Assembly: GCA_016715465.1 (NCBI GenBank)
Contig: JADKAA010000029.1
Location: forward strand, 2,934,854-2,998,853
Reading direction: 5' to 3'
Origin: Saprospiraceae bacterium
Lineage (GTDB): Bacteria; Bacteroidota; Bacteroidia; Chitinophagales; Saprospiraceae
Length of the DNA stretch: 64,000 bases
This document shows positions 16,695 through 25,341 of this stretch, piece after piece. The position numbers and the translations under genes were made by a program. Every line of letters starts with the position of its first letter. The stretch's first letter is position 1. The notes under the pieces were generated by a model. It worked only from the letters and a program-made list of their open reading frames with translations, had not been told where the DNA came from and ran no database searches.

Positions 16695-17408
16695 ATGAAT
16701 AAGATACTAACCGTGTTTGCTTTTCTATTATGGGCAGTTGCGTCAGATGCCCAGATAGGCAAATGGATCGATAAGGCCAAGGCCGATGTGAAAGTAATGA
16801 AAGGCGAAGACAATACCGCTCTCGGCCTCAAGGAAGCTCTAAACAATGGCGTTGAAGCTGCAGTAAGCCAACTGTCCATACAGGATGGGTTTTTTGGCAG
16901 TCCTTATAAAATTCTTATACCTGCAGATGCACAAAAGGTCATTAATGTGGTGAAAAAAGTACCGGGTTTTGAAGACACTGAAACCAAATTGATTGCCAAG
17001 ATGAATCAGGCTGCAGAAATAGCCGTAAAAAAGGCTACCCCAATTTTTGTAGATGCCATCAAAGGAATGAGCATTAAGGACGCTTCAGCCATCCTCTTTG
17101 GAAATAAGGATGCCGCAACCCGGTATCTGGAAAGCAGTTCGAGAAAAGCGCTTTACGATGCCTTTTTACCTGTTATTCAATCCAGCCTGGATGAAGTCAA
17201 TGCCAGGACCTACTGGAGGTCGGTGGTAGATGCCTACAACAAGATCCCATTCCAGAAGAAACTCAACCCGGAACTCGATGACCACGTCAACAATAAATCC
17301 CTGGATGGTTTGTTTTCTTTGATTCAGGAGAAGGAAGAAGGCATAAGGTCAGATGTTTCTCAGCGAACCAGTCCATTGCTGCAGGAAGTTTTCGGAAAAC
17401 TTAAGTAG
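16695..17408 (+). CDS. DUF4197 family exported protein
   Basis: This 237-residue protein has a signal peptide ending SDAQ. The DUF4197 family shows conserved 'ALKEALNNGVEAAV', 'FGSPYKILIP' (written YKILIP where others have IRIPLP) and 'ARTYWRSVVDAYNKIP' stretches. The family is helical and of unknown function in the periplasm or outer membrane. It is followed by a strong bidirectional terminator. Confidence 0.87.
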   Translation: MNKILTVFAFLLWAVASDAQIGKWIDKAKADVKVMKGEDNTALGLKEALNNGVEAAVSQLSIQDGFFGSPYKILIPADAQKVINVVKKVPGFEDTETKLIAKMNQAAEIAVKKATPIFVDAIKGMSIKDASAILFGNKDAATRYLESSSRKALYDAFLPVIQSSLDEVNARTYWRSVVDAYNKIPFQKKLNPELDDHVNNKSLDGLFSLIQEKEEGIRSDVSQRTSPLLQEVFGKLK

Positions 17409-17551
17409 GAGTTCGTCAGAAGTTTGATTTTGGGCAGGGTAGTAACAAATGCCTGAAGCTTATCCAAACCAGGGTGATAAAACTGATGGCACGAAATTCA
17501 GTGCCGACACGTTCAAAAGCATTTCAGAAAAGGATAACGCTGAACACTTAA

Positions 17552-17588
17552 AATAAAAAAGCCCGGCATTTGGCCAGGCTTTTTTATT
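17552..17588. terminator. Bidirectional terminator between the DUF4197 gene and rplY
   Basis: The 12-bp perfect outer stem AATAAAAAAGCC / GGCTTTTTTATT encloses a GC-rich inner part. The A and T tracts serve both convergent genes. Confidence 0.9.
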
Positions 17589-17604
17589 TGGAATGCTACT
17601 ACAT

Positions 17605-18201
17605 TTATTTTTTACCTGCTGCCTTCTTTTCTTCAGCGGCTGCAGATTTGAGTGCTCTTGGAACTTCGACGTTCGCAATTGGAATGCTCGAATTGGCAAT
17701 GATTTCAACGCCTTCAGGAATTTCGATGCTTTTGATCCTAAGAACACCACCCAGTTCGAGGCCGGAAATGTCAACCTTTACTTCATCGATGAGTTTTTCA
17801 GGGGTAGTTTTCAAGGTAACTTTTCTCACCAACTGGATAAGTTTACCACCCGACTTAACACCTGGGGAGGTACCAAAAAACTTTACAGGCACATCTACCT
17901 TAACTTTCTGACCATCGGTCAGTTTAAGGAAGTCGATGTGAATGAGGCTGTCGTTTACCGGATGGAATTGTTTCGCTTTTACGATACACTTGTGAATCGT
18001 GCCGTCTACATTGATCTCTGCTATTTTGAAATCCGGGCTGTAAATGAGATTTTTCACATCAAGCATGGTGACATTGATGTGGATGGGCTCACTTTTTTTG
18101 CCGTAAATGACTGCGGGAATTAGTCCGCTTCTTCTTTCCAATTTGGCCTGTTTTGTACCAACAGGACCCCTTAATTGTGTGGGTATGGATATGCTTACCA
18201 T
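17605..18201 (-). CDS. rplY: 50S ribosomal protein L25/general stress protein Ctc
   Basis: This 198-residue long-form (CTC) L25 binds 5S rRNA. The N-terminal L25 domain (~1-92) starts 'RGPVGTKQAKLERRSGLIPAVIYG'. The C-terminal beta domain carries 'KLIDEVKVDISGLELGGVLRIKSI'. It ends in a short Ala/Lys tail (AAAEEKKAAGKK). A well-formed promoter lies 33-63 bases upstream. Confidence 0.95.
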   Translation of the reverse strand: MVSISIPTQLRGPVGTKQAKLERRSGLIPAVIYGKKSEPIHINVTMLDVKNLIYSPDFKIAEINVDGTIHKCIVKAKQFHPVNDSLIHIDFLKLTDGQKVKVDVPVKFFGTSPGVKSGGKLIQLVRKVTLKTTPEKLIDEVKVDISGLELGGVLRIKSIEIPEGVEIIANSSIPIANVEVPRALKSAAAEEKKAAGKK

Positions 18202-18233
18202 GGCACTTTCTTATATTTGTTTAAAAAGGACTG

Positions 18234-18264
18234 CAAAGATAGCCTTTTTCTAATAAGTTACAAA
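18234..18264 (-). promoter_or_regulatory. Promoter of rplY
   Basis: On the minus strand TTTG, 19 bases and TATCTTTG match the Bacteroidota -33/-7 promoter (TTG-N19-TAnnTTTG). Confidence 0.8.
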
Positions 18265-18494
18265 CCGTAAAAGCCAATATTTTGTAAATAATACATGTAT
18301 ATAAAAAAATATTATATAAGTTTATTGGTCACTTTGCGCTATTATTCGAAATAAACCATGGAAATAATGTGAAAAGCAAAACAATATTTAGTTCAATGCG
18401 AAATATCTGCGATAAAATTCAACTTATTAAATGTGTCAACGCTATGATTTATAAGCATTTAAAAAGTTTGTTCTTTCAATTTTTATCAACAGAT

Positions 18495-18525
18495 TTTGAT
18501 TTTATTAAATACTTTATTATTTTTG
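18495..18525 (+). promoter_or_regulatory. Promoter of the DUF177-rpmF operon
   Basis: TTTG, 19 bases and TATTTTTG match the Bacteroidota consensus. The box lies 26 bases before the ATG at 18552, which supports that start over earlier in-frame codons. Confidence 0.78.
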
Positions 18526-18551
18526 CACTCCATTTTAAAAAGTTCTTTTTA

Positions 18552-19058
18552 ATGAAGGTTTTAGAACATTTTTCCATTCCATACCAGGGGTTGAAAAATG
18601 AATTGCATACTTTTCATTTTCAGGTAGACGAGGCGTTTTTTCATTGTTTTGAAAATGCCCTTGTTGGAAAAGGGGAATTTGAAGTAGAGCTGGAGCTGGA
18701 TAAAAGACCGGACATGGCCATTGCCAATTTTTCATTGACAGGTCACGTGGTGGTTCCATGCAACCGGTGTCTGGAAGATTTTGAATTGCCGATTGAAACG
18801 GATTTTACGTTGCACATCAAATACGGAGACAATGATTCCGGAAATGACGAGGTGATTTTTATAGATCCGGATACCAGCAAGGTCAATTTTGCCCAGCCGA
18901 TCTACGAATGGATTTGCGTATCACTACCTATGGTTACGGTACACGAAGACATAGAAGATTGCGATCCTGAAATGATAAAAAAACTCAAAGGAGAATCAGA
19001 TGATGACGATGACGACAACATTTGGTCCGGCCTTAAAAAAATGAATTTAGACGATTAA
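18552..19058 (+). CDS. DUF177 (YceD) family protein
   Basis: This 168-residue protein has a central 'VPCNRCLEDFELPI' with a conserved Cys-x2-Cys, and a very acidic C-terminus ('ESDDDDDDNIW'). YceD/DUF177 genes precede rpmF in most bacteria and are implicated in 23S rRNA accumulation or large-subunit assembly. Here rpmF follows after 26 bases, the usual operon. The start at 18552 is preferred because it follows the promoter; upstream codons are AT-rich and unlike the family. Confidence 0.9.
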   Translation: MKVLEHFSIPYQGLKNELHTFHFQVDEAFFHCFENALVGKGEFEVELELDKRPDMAIANFSLTGHVVVPCNRCLEDFELPIETDFTLHIKYGDNDSGNDEVIFIDPDTSKVNFAQPIYEWICVSLPMVTVHEDIEDCDPEMIKKLKGESDDDDDDNIWSGLKKMNLDD

Positions 19059-19084
19059 TATTTATCACATAAAATTTAACAGAC

Positions 19085-19297
19085 ATGGCACATCCTAAGA
19101 GTAGGGTTTCTGCGCAGAGAAGAAGAAAAAGGAGAACCCACTACAAGATAGGCACTCCACAAATTTCCGTTTGTAAAACCACCGGTGAAGCGCATATGTA
19201 CCACAGGGCATATGTACATGAAGGTGCCCTTTACTACAAAGGGCAGGTAGTTATTGCTGCCAGGGAAGAAGCCGCAGAAGAAGCTGAGGCAGAATAA
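19085..19297 (+). CDS. rpmF: 50S ribosomal protein L32
   Basis: This 70-residue protein opens 'MAHPKSRVSAQRRRKRRTHYK', standard L32 (basic N-terminus, then 'CKTTGEAHMYHRAY'). It lacks the usual pairs of zinc-binding cysteines (only one Cys, in VCKTTG), as in other zinc-free L32 forms. It ends in an acidic Glu/Ala tail. It shares a transcript with DUF177 and is followed by a terminator. Confidence 0.96.
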   Translation: MAHPKSRVSAQRRRKRRTHYKIGTPQISVCKTTGEAHMYHRAYVHEGALYYKGQVVIAAREEAAEEAEAE

Positions 19298-19318
19298 AGC
19301 CTTTTGAAAAATAAATGA

Positions 19319-19347
19319 AAAGCTCCTTAACCTTTAAGGGGCTTTTT
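19319..19347 (+). terminator. Terminator after rpmF
   Basis: A 12-bp stem AAAGCTCCTTAA / TTAAGGGGCTTT with one G-T pair and a 3-base loop runs into TTTTT. Confidence 0.85.
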
Positions 19348-19426
19348 GTGTTTTATATAGACGCCCGATCACCCGAATAAGATCGCTTATAAAAGAACCT
19401 TTTATATATATGAAAAATTATTAACG

Positions 19427-20124
19427 ATGGAAAATCACCCGAATTTCTCAACCATTAAATCGTGGCATAAAGACGAACGTCCCAGAGAAAAGCCATGGCC
19501 AAAGGGATTGACTCACTGACCGACGCAGAACTACTGGCCATCCTTATTTCTACCGGTACAAAGGACCGCAGTGCGCTGGACGTAGCCCGTGACCTGCTGT
19601 CAACAGCCGACAATAATTTTTACCAGCTGGGACGCAAGTCGGTGGCCGATTTCAAAAAGATCAAAGGGCTGGGATCAGCCAAGGCGGTCATCCTGGCGGC
19701 AGCCCTGGAAGTTGGACGCAGACGACAAGCTGCGGCAGTACCTGTAGCGGAAAGCTTTAAATGCAGTGCCGACATCTACGAATATATTGGACCACTGCTT
19801 GCAGACCTTGTGCACGAGGAATTTTGGGTCATTTTTTTATCCAGGGCCGGCAAACTTATTTCCACAACGCAAGTCTTTAAGGGAGGGCTCAATGCAGTCT
19901 CTGCCGATGCACGAGTCATCATGAGGAAGACAGTTGAACTGGCGGCCAGCACCATTATCCTCGTACATAACCATCCTTCCGGATCGCTCCAACCCAGTAC
20001 GCAGGATATAGACTTTACCAACAAGATGAAAGAAGTATGCAGTTACTTTGACGTTTTCCTGGCCGACCACATCATCGTGGCCGGAAAACAGTACTACAGC
20101 TTTTTGGACAACGGCCGATTGTAA
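19427..20124 (+). CDS. radC: RadC family JAB/MPN protein (start region frame-shifted)
   Basis: The C-terminal ~120 residues form a JAB/MPN metalloprotease-like domain: 'HNHPSGSLQPSTQDIDFT' gives the His-x-His...Ser...Asp zinc site. The N-terminal half has the UPF0758 helix-hairpin-helix ('FKKIKGLGSAKAVILAA'). Family proteins begin 'W.K.DRPREKL...G...L.D.ELLAI'. That start is encoded from the ATG at 19427 ('MENHPNFSTIKSWHKDERPREK') in a different frame from 'MAKGIDSLTDAELLAI' (ATG 19495). The two join if one C is missing at 19493-19494. The function is uncertain; the historical repair role is disputed. Confidence 0.88.
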
Positions 20125-20254
20125 TGTCAATATATAATTTATTTATTAAATATATAATACTCATATAAACAATAGTTTCGTATGTTTTTATGACTTATAC
20201 GGCTGATTTAGACTGTTTTTGGCTGGTGCGGCTGTCTAATTGAGCGGGGAATTG

Positions 20255-20262
20255 TATCTTTG
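20255..20262 (+). promoter_or_regulatory. -7 box upstream of the phosphorylase gene
   Basis: TATCTTTG lies 22 bases before the ATG at 20285, matching TAnnTTTG. No good TTG lies 19-21 bases upstream. Confidence 0.55.
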
Positions 20263-20284
20263 CCCACTTTATAATCAAAGAATT

Positions 20285-21952
20285 ATGACGCAATTTTCTT
20301 CTTATAAGGTTCCTTATGCCATCAACAAAAAATACGGAACCAGAGTAGCTTATTTCTCCATGGAATTTGGCATTGATCAGGCCTTGAAAATTTATAGTGG
20401 AGGACTGGGCTTTTTAGCGGGTTCTCATATGAGGGGTGCTTACGAATTGGGTCAAAACCTTATCGGAATTGGCATACTTTGGAAATATGGCTACTACGAC
20501 CAGGCCAGAAATCAGGATCAGACGCTCCAAGTACAATGGAACGAAAAAATATACAATTTTCTGGAAGAGACAGGCATCAAATTTCAGATCAGCATAGACA
20601 ATGCTCCTGTATGGGTAAAAGCCTATTATCTGGCACCCCAGACATTTCAATCGGCTCCTATTTTCTTATTGTCAACGGATCTTCCTGAAAACGATTACCT
20701 GGCACAGACCATTACCCACCGTCTGTATGATTCAAATACCGCCACCAAGATTGCCCAGTTTATTTTATTGGGCATTGGTGGGGCGAAACTTATTTCTGAG
20801 CTCGGCTTTGACCCTGAGGTATATCACCTGAATGAAGCACATGCCGCATCCTCAATTTTTTATCTCTATAAAAAATACGGCAGTATGGCTGAGGTGCGCA
20901 GGCACCTGGTCTTTACTACCCACACACCGGAAGAGGCTGGCAATGAAGTCCATGATCTTTATCTCTGTCACAAAATGGGATACTTCATGGACATACCCCT
21001 TGAACAGGTAAAAATGCTCATGGATATTGAGGATAGTTCGTGCAACCACTCCTTGTTGGCTTTGAGGACAGCAAGGTATGCCAATGGTGTTTCCAGACTG
21101 CACGGTGAAGTAAGTCGTCAAATGTGGAGCAAGTACAGTAATATATGTGAGATCACCTCAATCACCAACAGTCAAAACTGGCGGTACTGGGCTGATAAAC
21201 AATTGTACAAGGCCATGGAAGATGGAAATGAGCACGACTTCATCGACAGGAAGCGATGGTTAAAAGAACGTGCCTTTGATATCGTGGCCGATCAGACCGG
21301 AAAGTTGCTGGACCCTGATGTATTTACCATAGTGTGGGCAAGAAGATTTGCAGGGTACAAGCGGGCTAACCTCATCACAAGAGATATGGAGGCATTTACC
21401 GCCTTGCTGGAAAACACCAAATTTCCGGTGCAGATCATTTGGGCCGGAAAACCATACCCCTTGGATTATTCTGCTATTGGTGAGTTCAATTCTTTGGTAC
21501 ACCTCAGCAAAAGATTTAAAAATATGGCTGTTTGTATTGGTTATGAATTGGCCCTGAGCAAGCGGCTGAAACAAGCAGCCGATGCCTGGTTAAACAATCC
21601 CAGGGTACCCAGGGAAGCCAGTGGTACCAGCGGGATGACCGCAGCGATGAATGGTGCCGTCAATTTTAGTACCTACGATGGATGGATTTGTGAATTTGCC
21701 CATCATGGACAAAACGCCTTCATCATTCCACAGGCCGATTACCACAATACCAACATTCATCAACAGGATGAACACGACCTTATGCACTTGTATCGTATCC
21801 TTGAAAACGAAATTCTTCCCATGTATTATCGCGACCAACCCCGATGGAGGCACATTGTACAGCGGGGTATGCAGGATGTGGTGCCGGCTTTTGAGAGCTG
21901 CCGAATGGCAAGGGAGTATTATGAGGTGATGTATCATTTTGCAAACCAATAA
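20285..21952 (+). CDS. Alpha-glucan phosphorylase family protein (short GT35 type) lacking the PLP lysine
   Basis: This 555-residue protein of the glycogen/starch phosphorylase superfamily shows 'VAYFSMEFGI', 'YSGGLGFLAGSHMRGA', 'HLNEAHAASSIF', 'VWARRFAGYKR' and 'IIWAGKPYP'. In phosphorylases the motif near the C-terminus reads GTxxMK, with Lys bound to pyridoxal phosphate. Here it reads 'ASGTSGMTAAMNGAVNFS', with Thr452 in that position. I recall the same Thr in other Bacteroidota members, so it may be a lineage feature rather than an error. The protein may still transfer glucosyl units, but ordinary phosphorolysis is in doubt. No glycogen genes are adjacent. I start at the ATG at 20285 because of the promoter box and the family N-terminus. 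Confidence 0.85.
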   Translation: MTQFSSYKVPYAINKKYGTRVAYFSMEFGIDQALKIYSGGLGFLAGSHMRGAYELGQNLIGIGILWKYGYYDQARNQDQTLQVQWNEKIYNFLEETGIKFQISIDNAPVWVKAYYLAPQTFQSAPIFLLSTDLPENDYLAQTITHRLYDSNTATKIAQFILLGIGGAKLISELGFDPEVYHLNEAHAASSIFYLYKKYGSMAEVRRHLVFTTHTPEEAGNEVHDLYLCHKMGYFMDIPLEQVKMLMDIEDSSCNHSLLALRTARYANGVSRLHGEVSRQMWSKYSNICEITSITNSQNWRYWADKQLYKAMEDGNEHDFIDRKRWLKERAFDIVADQTGKLLDPDVFTIVWARRFAGYKRANLITRDMEAFTALLENTKFPVQIIWAGKPYPLDYSAIGEFNSLVHLSKRFKNMAVCIGYELALSKRLKQAADAWLNNPRVPREASGTSGMTAAMNGAVNFSTYDGWICEFAHHGQNAFIIPQADYHNTNIHQQDEHDLMHLYRILENEILPMYYRDQPRWRHIVQRGMQDVVPAFESCRMAREYYEVMYHFANQ

Positions 21953-21974
21953 TTGTATTACTAATACAATTATT
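21948..21974. repeat. Perfect 13-bp inverted repeat overlapping the phosphorylase stop codon
   Basis: AATAATTGTATTA, one C, and its exact complement form a 27-base palindrome that includes the TAA at 21950-21952. There is no following T tract, so it is not a standard terminator; it may act as an mRNA 3'-end hairpin. Confidence 0.85.
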
Positions 21975-22454
21975 GTATAGGTTCCAGCGCAGTCTTAATT
22001 TTATGTGTGTCCCTTTTAAATAGGTAATTACTTTTTTGGCTTGATCCAAAAAAGTAACAAAAAAAATCAAGGCTTTAATGAATTTGCCTAAAATTCCTGC
22101 ATAAAACCTAAATTCAAAAAATCTACCTGGCTACGCCACGTAGACAGGCTCACCTCAGTCGTTCGTACAACTTCTGCTCAGTATTTTATTCAATCATCTT
22201 TTTATCCTATTAGCAGGCTCAAACAGTTTTGAATTTTTAACGGTTTTATTCCAGAATTTTTTAACGGAAAATTCATTAAGGCCAAGCAGCAATTTTGTGA
22301 AATTCGAACTTGGGTATTTATGCAATAAAATAAGTAATAAGACCTTGTAACCATTTTCGATTTTGATGAAATTCTATAGCCATAATAAATTAATGGCCAA
22401 TTTTTCAATCAAAAAGCACATAGTTAGAAACAATGAGGCTAAATAAAATCTTAA
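21975..22454. other. Intergenic region with no recognised gene
   Basis: The only structure I see is a dispersed imperfect hairpin at 22124-22149 (ACCTGGCTACGCCACGTAGACAGGC), related to copies at 13.6-13.96 kb and 48975. A 68-codon minus-strand frame in the second half has no recognisable features. Confidence 0.5.
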
Positions 22455-23123
22455 TCATAATATTGAATGATAATCGTGGATATAATCCACGATGCTGCCG
22501 GACATGCTTTGGAATTCTTCTTTTTCGTGGGTGGTCAGAATGACGACACAGGGCATGCCTGCATTCACGGCACATTCCACGCCTTTTGGCGTATCTTCAA
22601 AAACCAGGCATTGCTGTGCTGACAGTCTGAGTTGATGGGCACAGCGCAAAAAGGTCTCCGGATCGGGTTTGCTTTTTACTACTTCTCCTGCTGAAACGAT
22701 GGCATCAAAGTAGTTTCTGACTTTACAACCATCGAGTACAAAATCCACGTTTTCCATAATGGCTGCGCTGCCAATGGCCATTTTCAAACCAGCCATACGG
22801 TGTGTTTCCAGAAAATCATTTAGTCCGGGCAACAAAGCCAGTTCACTTTCAAATTCTTTCCGGTACAGGGCTTCCTTTTCCCAACCCATGGTGGTACGCA
22901 CTTCCAGAGGATAGACACCCGGCATAACCCTTTCAATCACTTCTTCGTTTTTGCCGTAACATTCTTTTTTGGTGTCCTCATAAGAAATGTCAAGGCCTTT
23001 TGACAAAAAGATCTGGTGCCAGGCCCTGGTGTGATAAGGCATGTCGTGAACCATGGTGCCGTTGAGGTCAAAAAGCAGACCCCTTATTCCATTTCTGGAA
23101 ACAAATTTGCTGAAAGCTGACAT
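22455..23123 (-). CDS. HAD-superfamily hydrolase, beta-phosphoglucomutase-like, with DxN motif
   Basis: This 222-residue HAD subfamily IA protein has motif I 'LFDLNGTMVHD' (nucleophile Asp19, but Asn21 where the general acid/base Asp of DxDG normally sits), motif II Ser in 'IGSAAIMENVD', motif III Lys in 'VVKSKPDPETF' and motif IV 'VFEDTPKGVECA'. The helical cap includes 'YHTRAWHQIF', as in beta-phosphoglucomutases. The DLNGT variant is widespread in Bacteroidota. It probably acts on a small sugar phosphate, but the Asn makes classical mutase chemistry uncertain. It lies 35 bases downstream of rnr on the same strand. Confidence 0.87.
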   Translation of the reverse strand: MSAFSKFVSRNGIRGLLFDLNGTMVHDMPYHTRAWHQIFLSKGLDISYEDTKKECYGKNEEVIERVMPGVYPLEVRTTMGWEKEALYRKEFESELALLPGLNDFLETHRMAGLKMAIGSAAIMENVDFVLDGCKVRNYFDAIVSAGEVVKSKPDPETFLRCAHQLRLSAQQCLVFEDTPKGVECAVNAGMPCVVILTTHEKEEFQSMSGSIVDYIHDYHSIL

Positions 23124-23158
23124 AAAATGGCTGGTGCTTTTTGATTGTAATTGTGGTT

Positions 23159-25330
23159 TTATTTTTCAATCATTTCAAATTCGAGTTTCCTCGAAGCCAG
23201 GTCGGCATCTACCAGTTTTACCCTTACAATGTCGCCCATTTTCAATTCATGGCCAGTGCGTTTGGACTGGGCCTTATGTCTGCTTGTGCCCATTTTATAC
23301 TGATCCGGGAAATTGGCAAAAGGTATGAGACCTTCGGCTTTGGAAGAAGGGAGTTCCACAAAAATTCCTTTTTCGATCATGCCCGAAATCTGGGCGTCAA
23401 ATTCCTCACCGATGTGGTTCAACATGTATTCGACCTGCTTGTATTTTACAGATTCCCTTTCCGCTTCCGATGCTTTGATCTCCTGTCTGGAAATGTGTTT
23501 GCATTTTTGTTCCAGTGATTCGAGGTCCACCCGGTAGATGGTATCTGACAGGTTTTGATACAGGATCCTGTGTGACAATACATCGCTGTATCGCCGGATG
23601 GGTGAAGTAAAATGGGTATAGTATTCAAAAGCCAGTCCATAGTGACCAATGTTTTTGGTACTGTATTCAGCCTTGGCCATGGTGCGGATGGCCAGGGGGC
23701 TAAGGATTTTAAACGTAGCGTCTTCCGCAATCTTTTGGGCGAGTCCATTGAAGGATTCTGCAATGTGTTTGGGAGTGTCGATTTTCATGCTATAACCCAT
23801 CTCTTTAGCAAACAATGCAAAATCTGTAAGTTTGGCGGGATCGGGCATGTCATGTACACGATACACAAACGGAATCTCTGGCGATGTTTTTTTGGCGATA
23901 AACCTGGCAACCGATCTATTGGCCAGCAGCATAAAATCTTCGATGAGCATGTGGGCATCTTTGCGTTCCTTCACCATCATGCTGACAGGTTTTTTGTTTT
24001 CATCCAGCACAAACCGCACTTCTTCACTTTCAAAATTGATGGCGCCGTGGCGGTATTTTTCTTTCCTGAGCTTGTGCGCGATGACATTTACTTTTTGCAG
24101 TTCTGCCGCAAAATCACCTTTGCCGGATTCGAGTCTCATTTGGGCTTCTTCATAACTGAACCTGCGATCTGAATGGATTATGGTTTTGCCAAACCATTCA
24201 TTGACCAGACGACCCTTATCACTGAATTCAAAAACAGCAGAAAAGGTAAACTTATCTTCGTTTGGATTCAGTGAACACAAGTCATTACTCAGTTTTTCAG
24301 GGAGCATGGGTAAGACCCTGTCCACAAGGTACACCGATGTGGACCGGTCAAAGGCTTCTTTATCCAGCGCAGAATTCTCTTTAAGAAAATGGGTAACGTC
24401 GGCAATGTGCACGCCGATTTCGACATTGCCGGATTCATGCTCCTGATAGGAGATGGCGTCGTCAAAGTCGCGGGCGGACTCCGGATCGATGGTAAAGGTA
24501 AGTATCTTGCGGAAGTCCCTTCTTTCCTGCAGGTCCTTTTTGGTGATTTTGCCGCTGATGGCTTCTGCTTCTTCCATGACGTGTGTCGGAAATTCGAGGT
24601 TAAATCCCGCACTGAGCAGGATGGCCTGCATGGCGAGTTCGTTTTCATCGGCTTCCTTAAGCACGGTGGTTACGTGGCCCCAGATGGCTTTGTTTTGTCC
24701 CTGACCCCAACTGGTAATTTTGGCCACTACTTTATCTCCATCCTGAGCACCCATGAGGTCATCCTCTTTAATCAGTACCTCGGGGAACCTGGTGGCTGCG
24801 TCCGGAAAAACAATGGAGTAGTGGTGAAAAACACGTAGCGTGCCCAGCACATGAGAGAGCGACCGGGTGATGACTTCGATGATCTTGCCCTCCGGTTTTT
24901 GGCGGGAAGATCGTTTGGGTACTTCGACCTTTACGATGTCGCGGTGCATGGCATTGCCGGTATTCCTTTCCGGCACATAAATGTCGTGTTCCAGGTTATC
25001 GACAATGACATAGGCAGCTCCTGTGCGGGTTAGGTCAACCCTGCCGGTGTAATAATCATAGGATTTGGACTTGGTGGCCAGCGATATATTTTCCTTGTTC
25101 CATTGAAAGAAGTCTTCTTTATGTGCGACCAGGAAAGACTTTCTGCCCAGGGCTTTCAGCACGTGAAGGACGGAATCTTTGCTGTTGCTGATCTTAAGTT
25201 TTTCAATGACTTGTTTGGCATTGTATTTTTTATGTGGATGTGCGGCAAAAAGATTTAGGGCCTGGTTACTCAGGTGGCCTGTGGTCAGTTTTCTGCCTTT
25301 GTTGTTGCGGATGGAATCATTATCTGCCAT
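23159..25330 (-). CDS. rnr: Ribonuclease R
   Basis: This 723-residue 3'-5' exoribonuclease of the RNB family has an N-terminal winged-helix segment ('NNKGRKLTTGHLSNQALNLF'), two cold-shock/OB domains (~80-230) and the RNB catalytic core opening 'DPESARDFDDAISYQE' with its metal-binding Asp residues. The core continues through 'SVYLVDRVLPMLPEKLSNDL' and 'GLAFEYYTHFTSPIRRYSD'. A C-terminal S1 domain ('EEFDAQISGMIEKGIFVELP') follows. Length is typical. The rhomboid gene lies 11 bases upstream on the same strand. Confidence 0.96.
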   Translation of the reverse strand: MADNDSIRNNKGRKLTTGHLSNQALNLFAAHPHKKYNAKQVIEKLKISNSKDSVLHVLKALGRKSFLVAHKEDFFQWNKENISLATKSKSYDYYTGRVDLTRTGAAYVIVDNLEHDIYVPERNTGNAMHRDIVKVEVPKRSSRQKPEGKIIEVITRSLSHVLGTLRVFHHYSIVFPDAATRFPEVLIKEDDLMGAQDGDKVVAKITSWGQGQNKAIWGHVTTVLKEADENELAMQAILLSAGFNLEFPTHVMEEAEAISGKITKKDLQERRDFRKILTFTIDPESARDFDDAISYQEHESGNVEIGVHIADVTHFLKENSALDKEAFDRSTSVYLVDRVLPMLPEKLSNDLCSLNPNEDKFTFSAVFEFSDKGRLVNEWFGKTIIHSDRRFSYEEAQMRLESGKGDFAAELQKVNVIAHKLRKEKYRHGAINFESEEVRFVLDENKKPVSMMVKERKDAHMLIEDFMLLANRSVARFIAKKTSPEIPFVYRVHDMPDPAKLTDFALFAKEMGYSMKIDTPKHIAESFNGLAQKIAEDATFKILSPLAIRTMAKAEYSTKNIGHYGLAFEYYTHFTSPIRRYSDVLSHRILYQNLSDTIYRVDLESLEQKCKHISRQEIKASEAERESVKYKQVEYMLNHIGEEFDAQISGMIEKGIFVELPSSKAEGLIPFANFPDQYKMGTSRHKAQSKRTGHELKMGDIVRVKLVDADLASRKLEFEMIEK

Positions 25331-25341
25331 GGTGATGGTGA

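Noticed and set aside
22202..22408. 68-codon minus-strand frame
   Set aside because: It has no motif, no promoter box and no ribosome-binding context, in AT-rich intergenic DNA.
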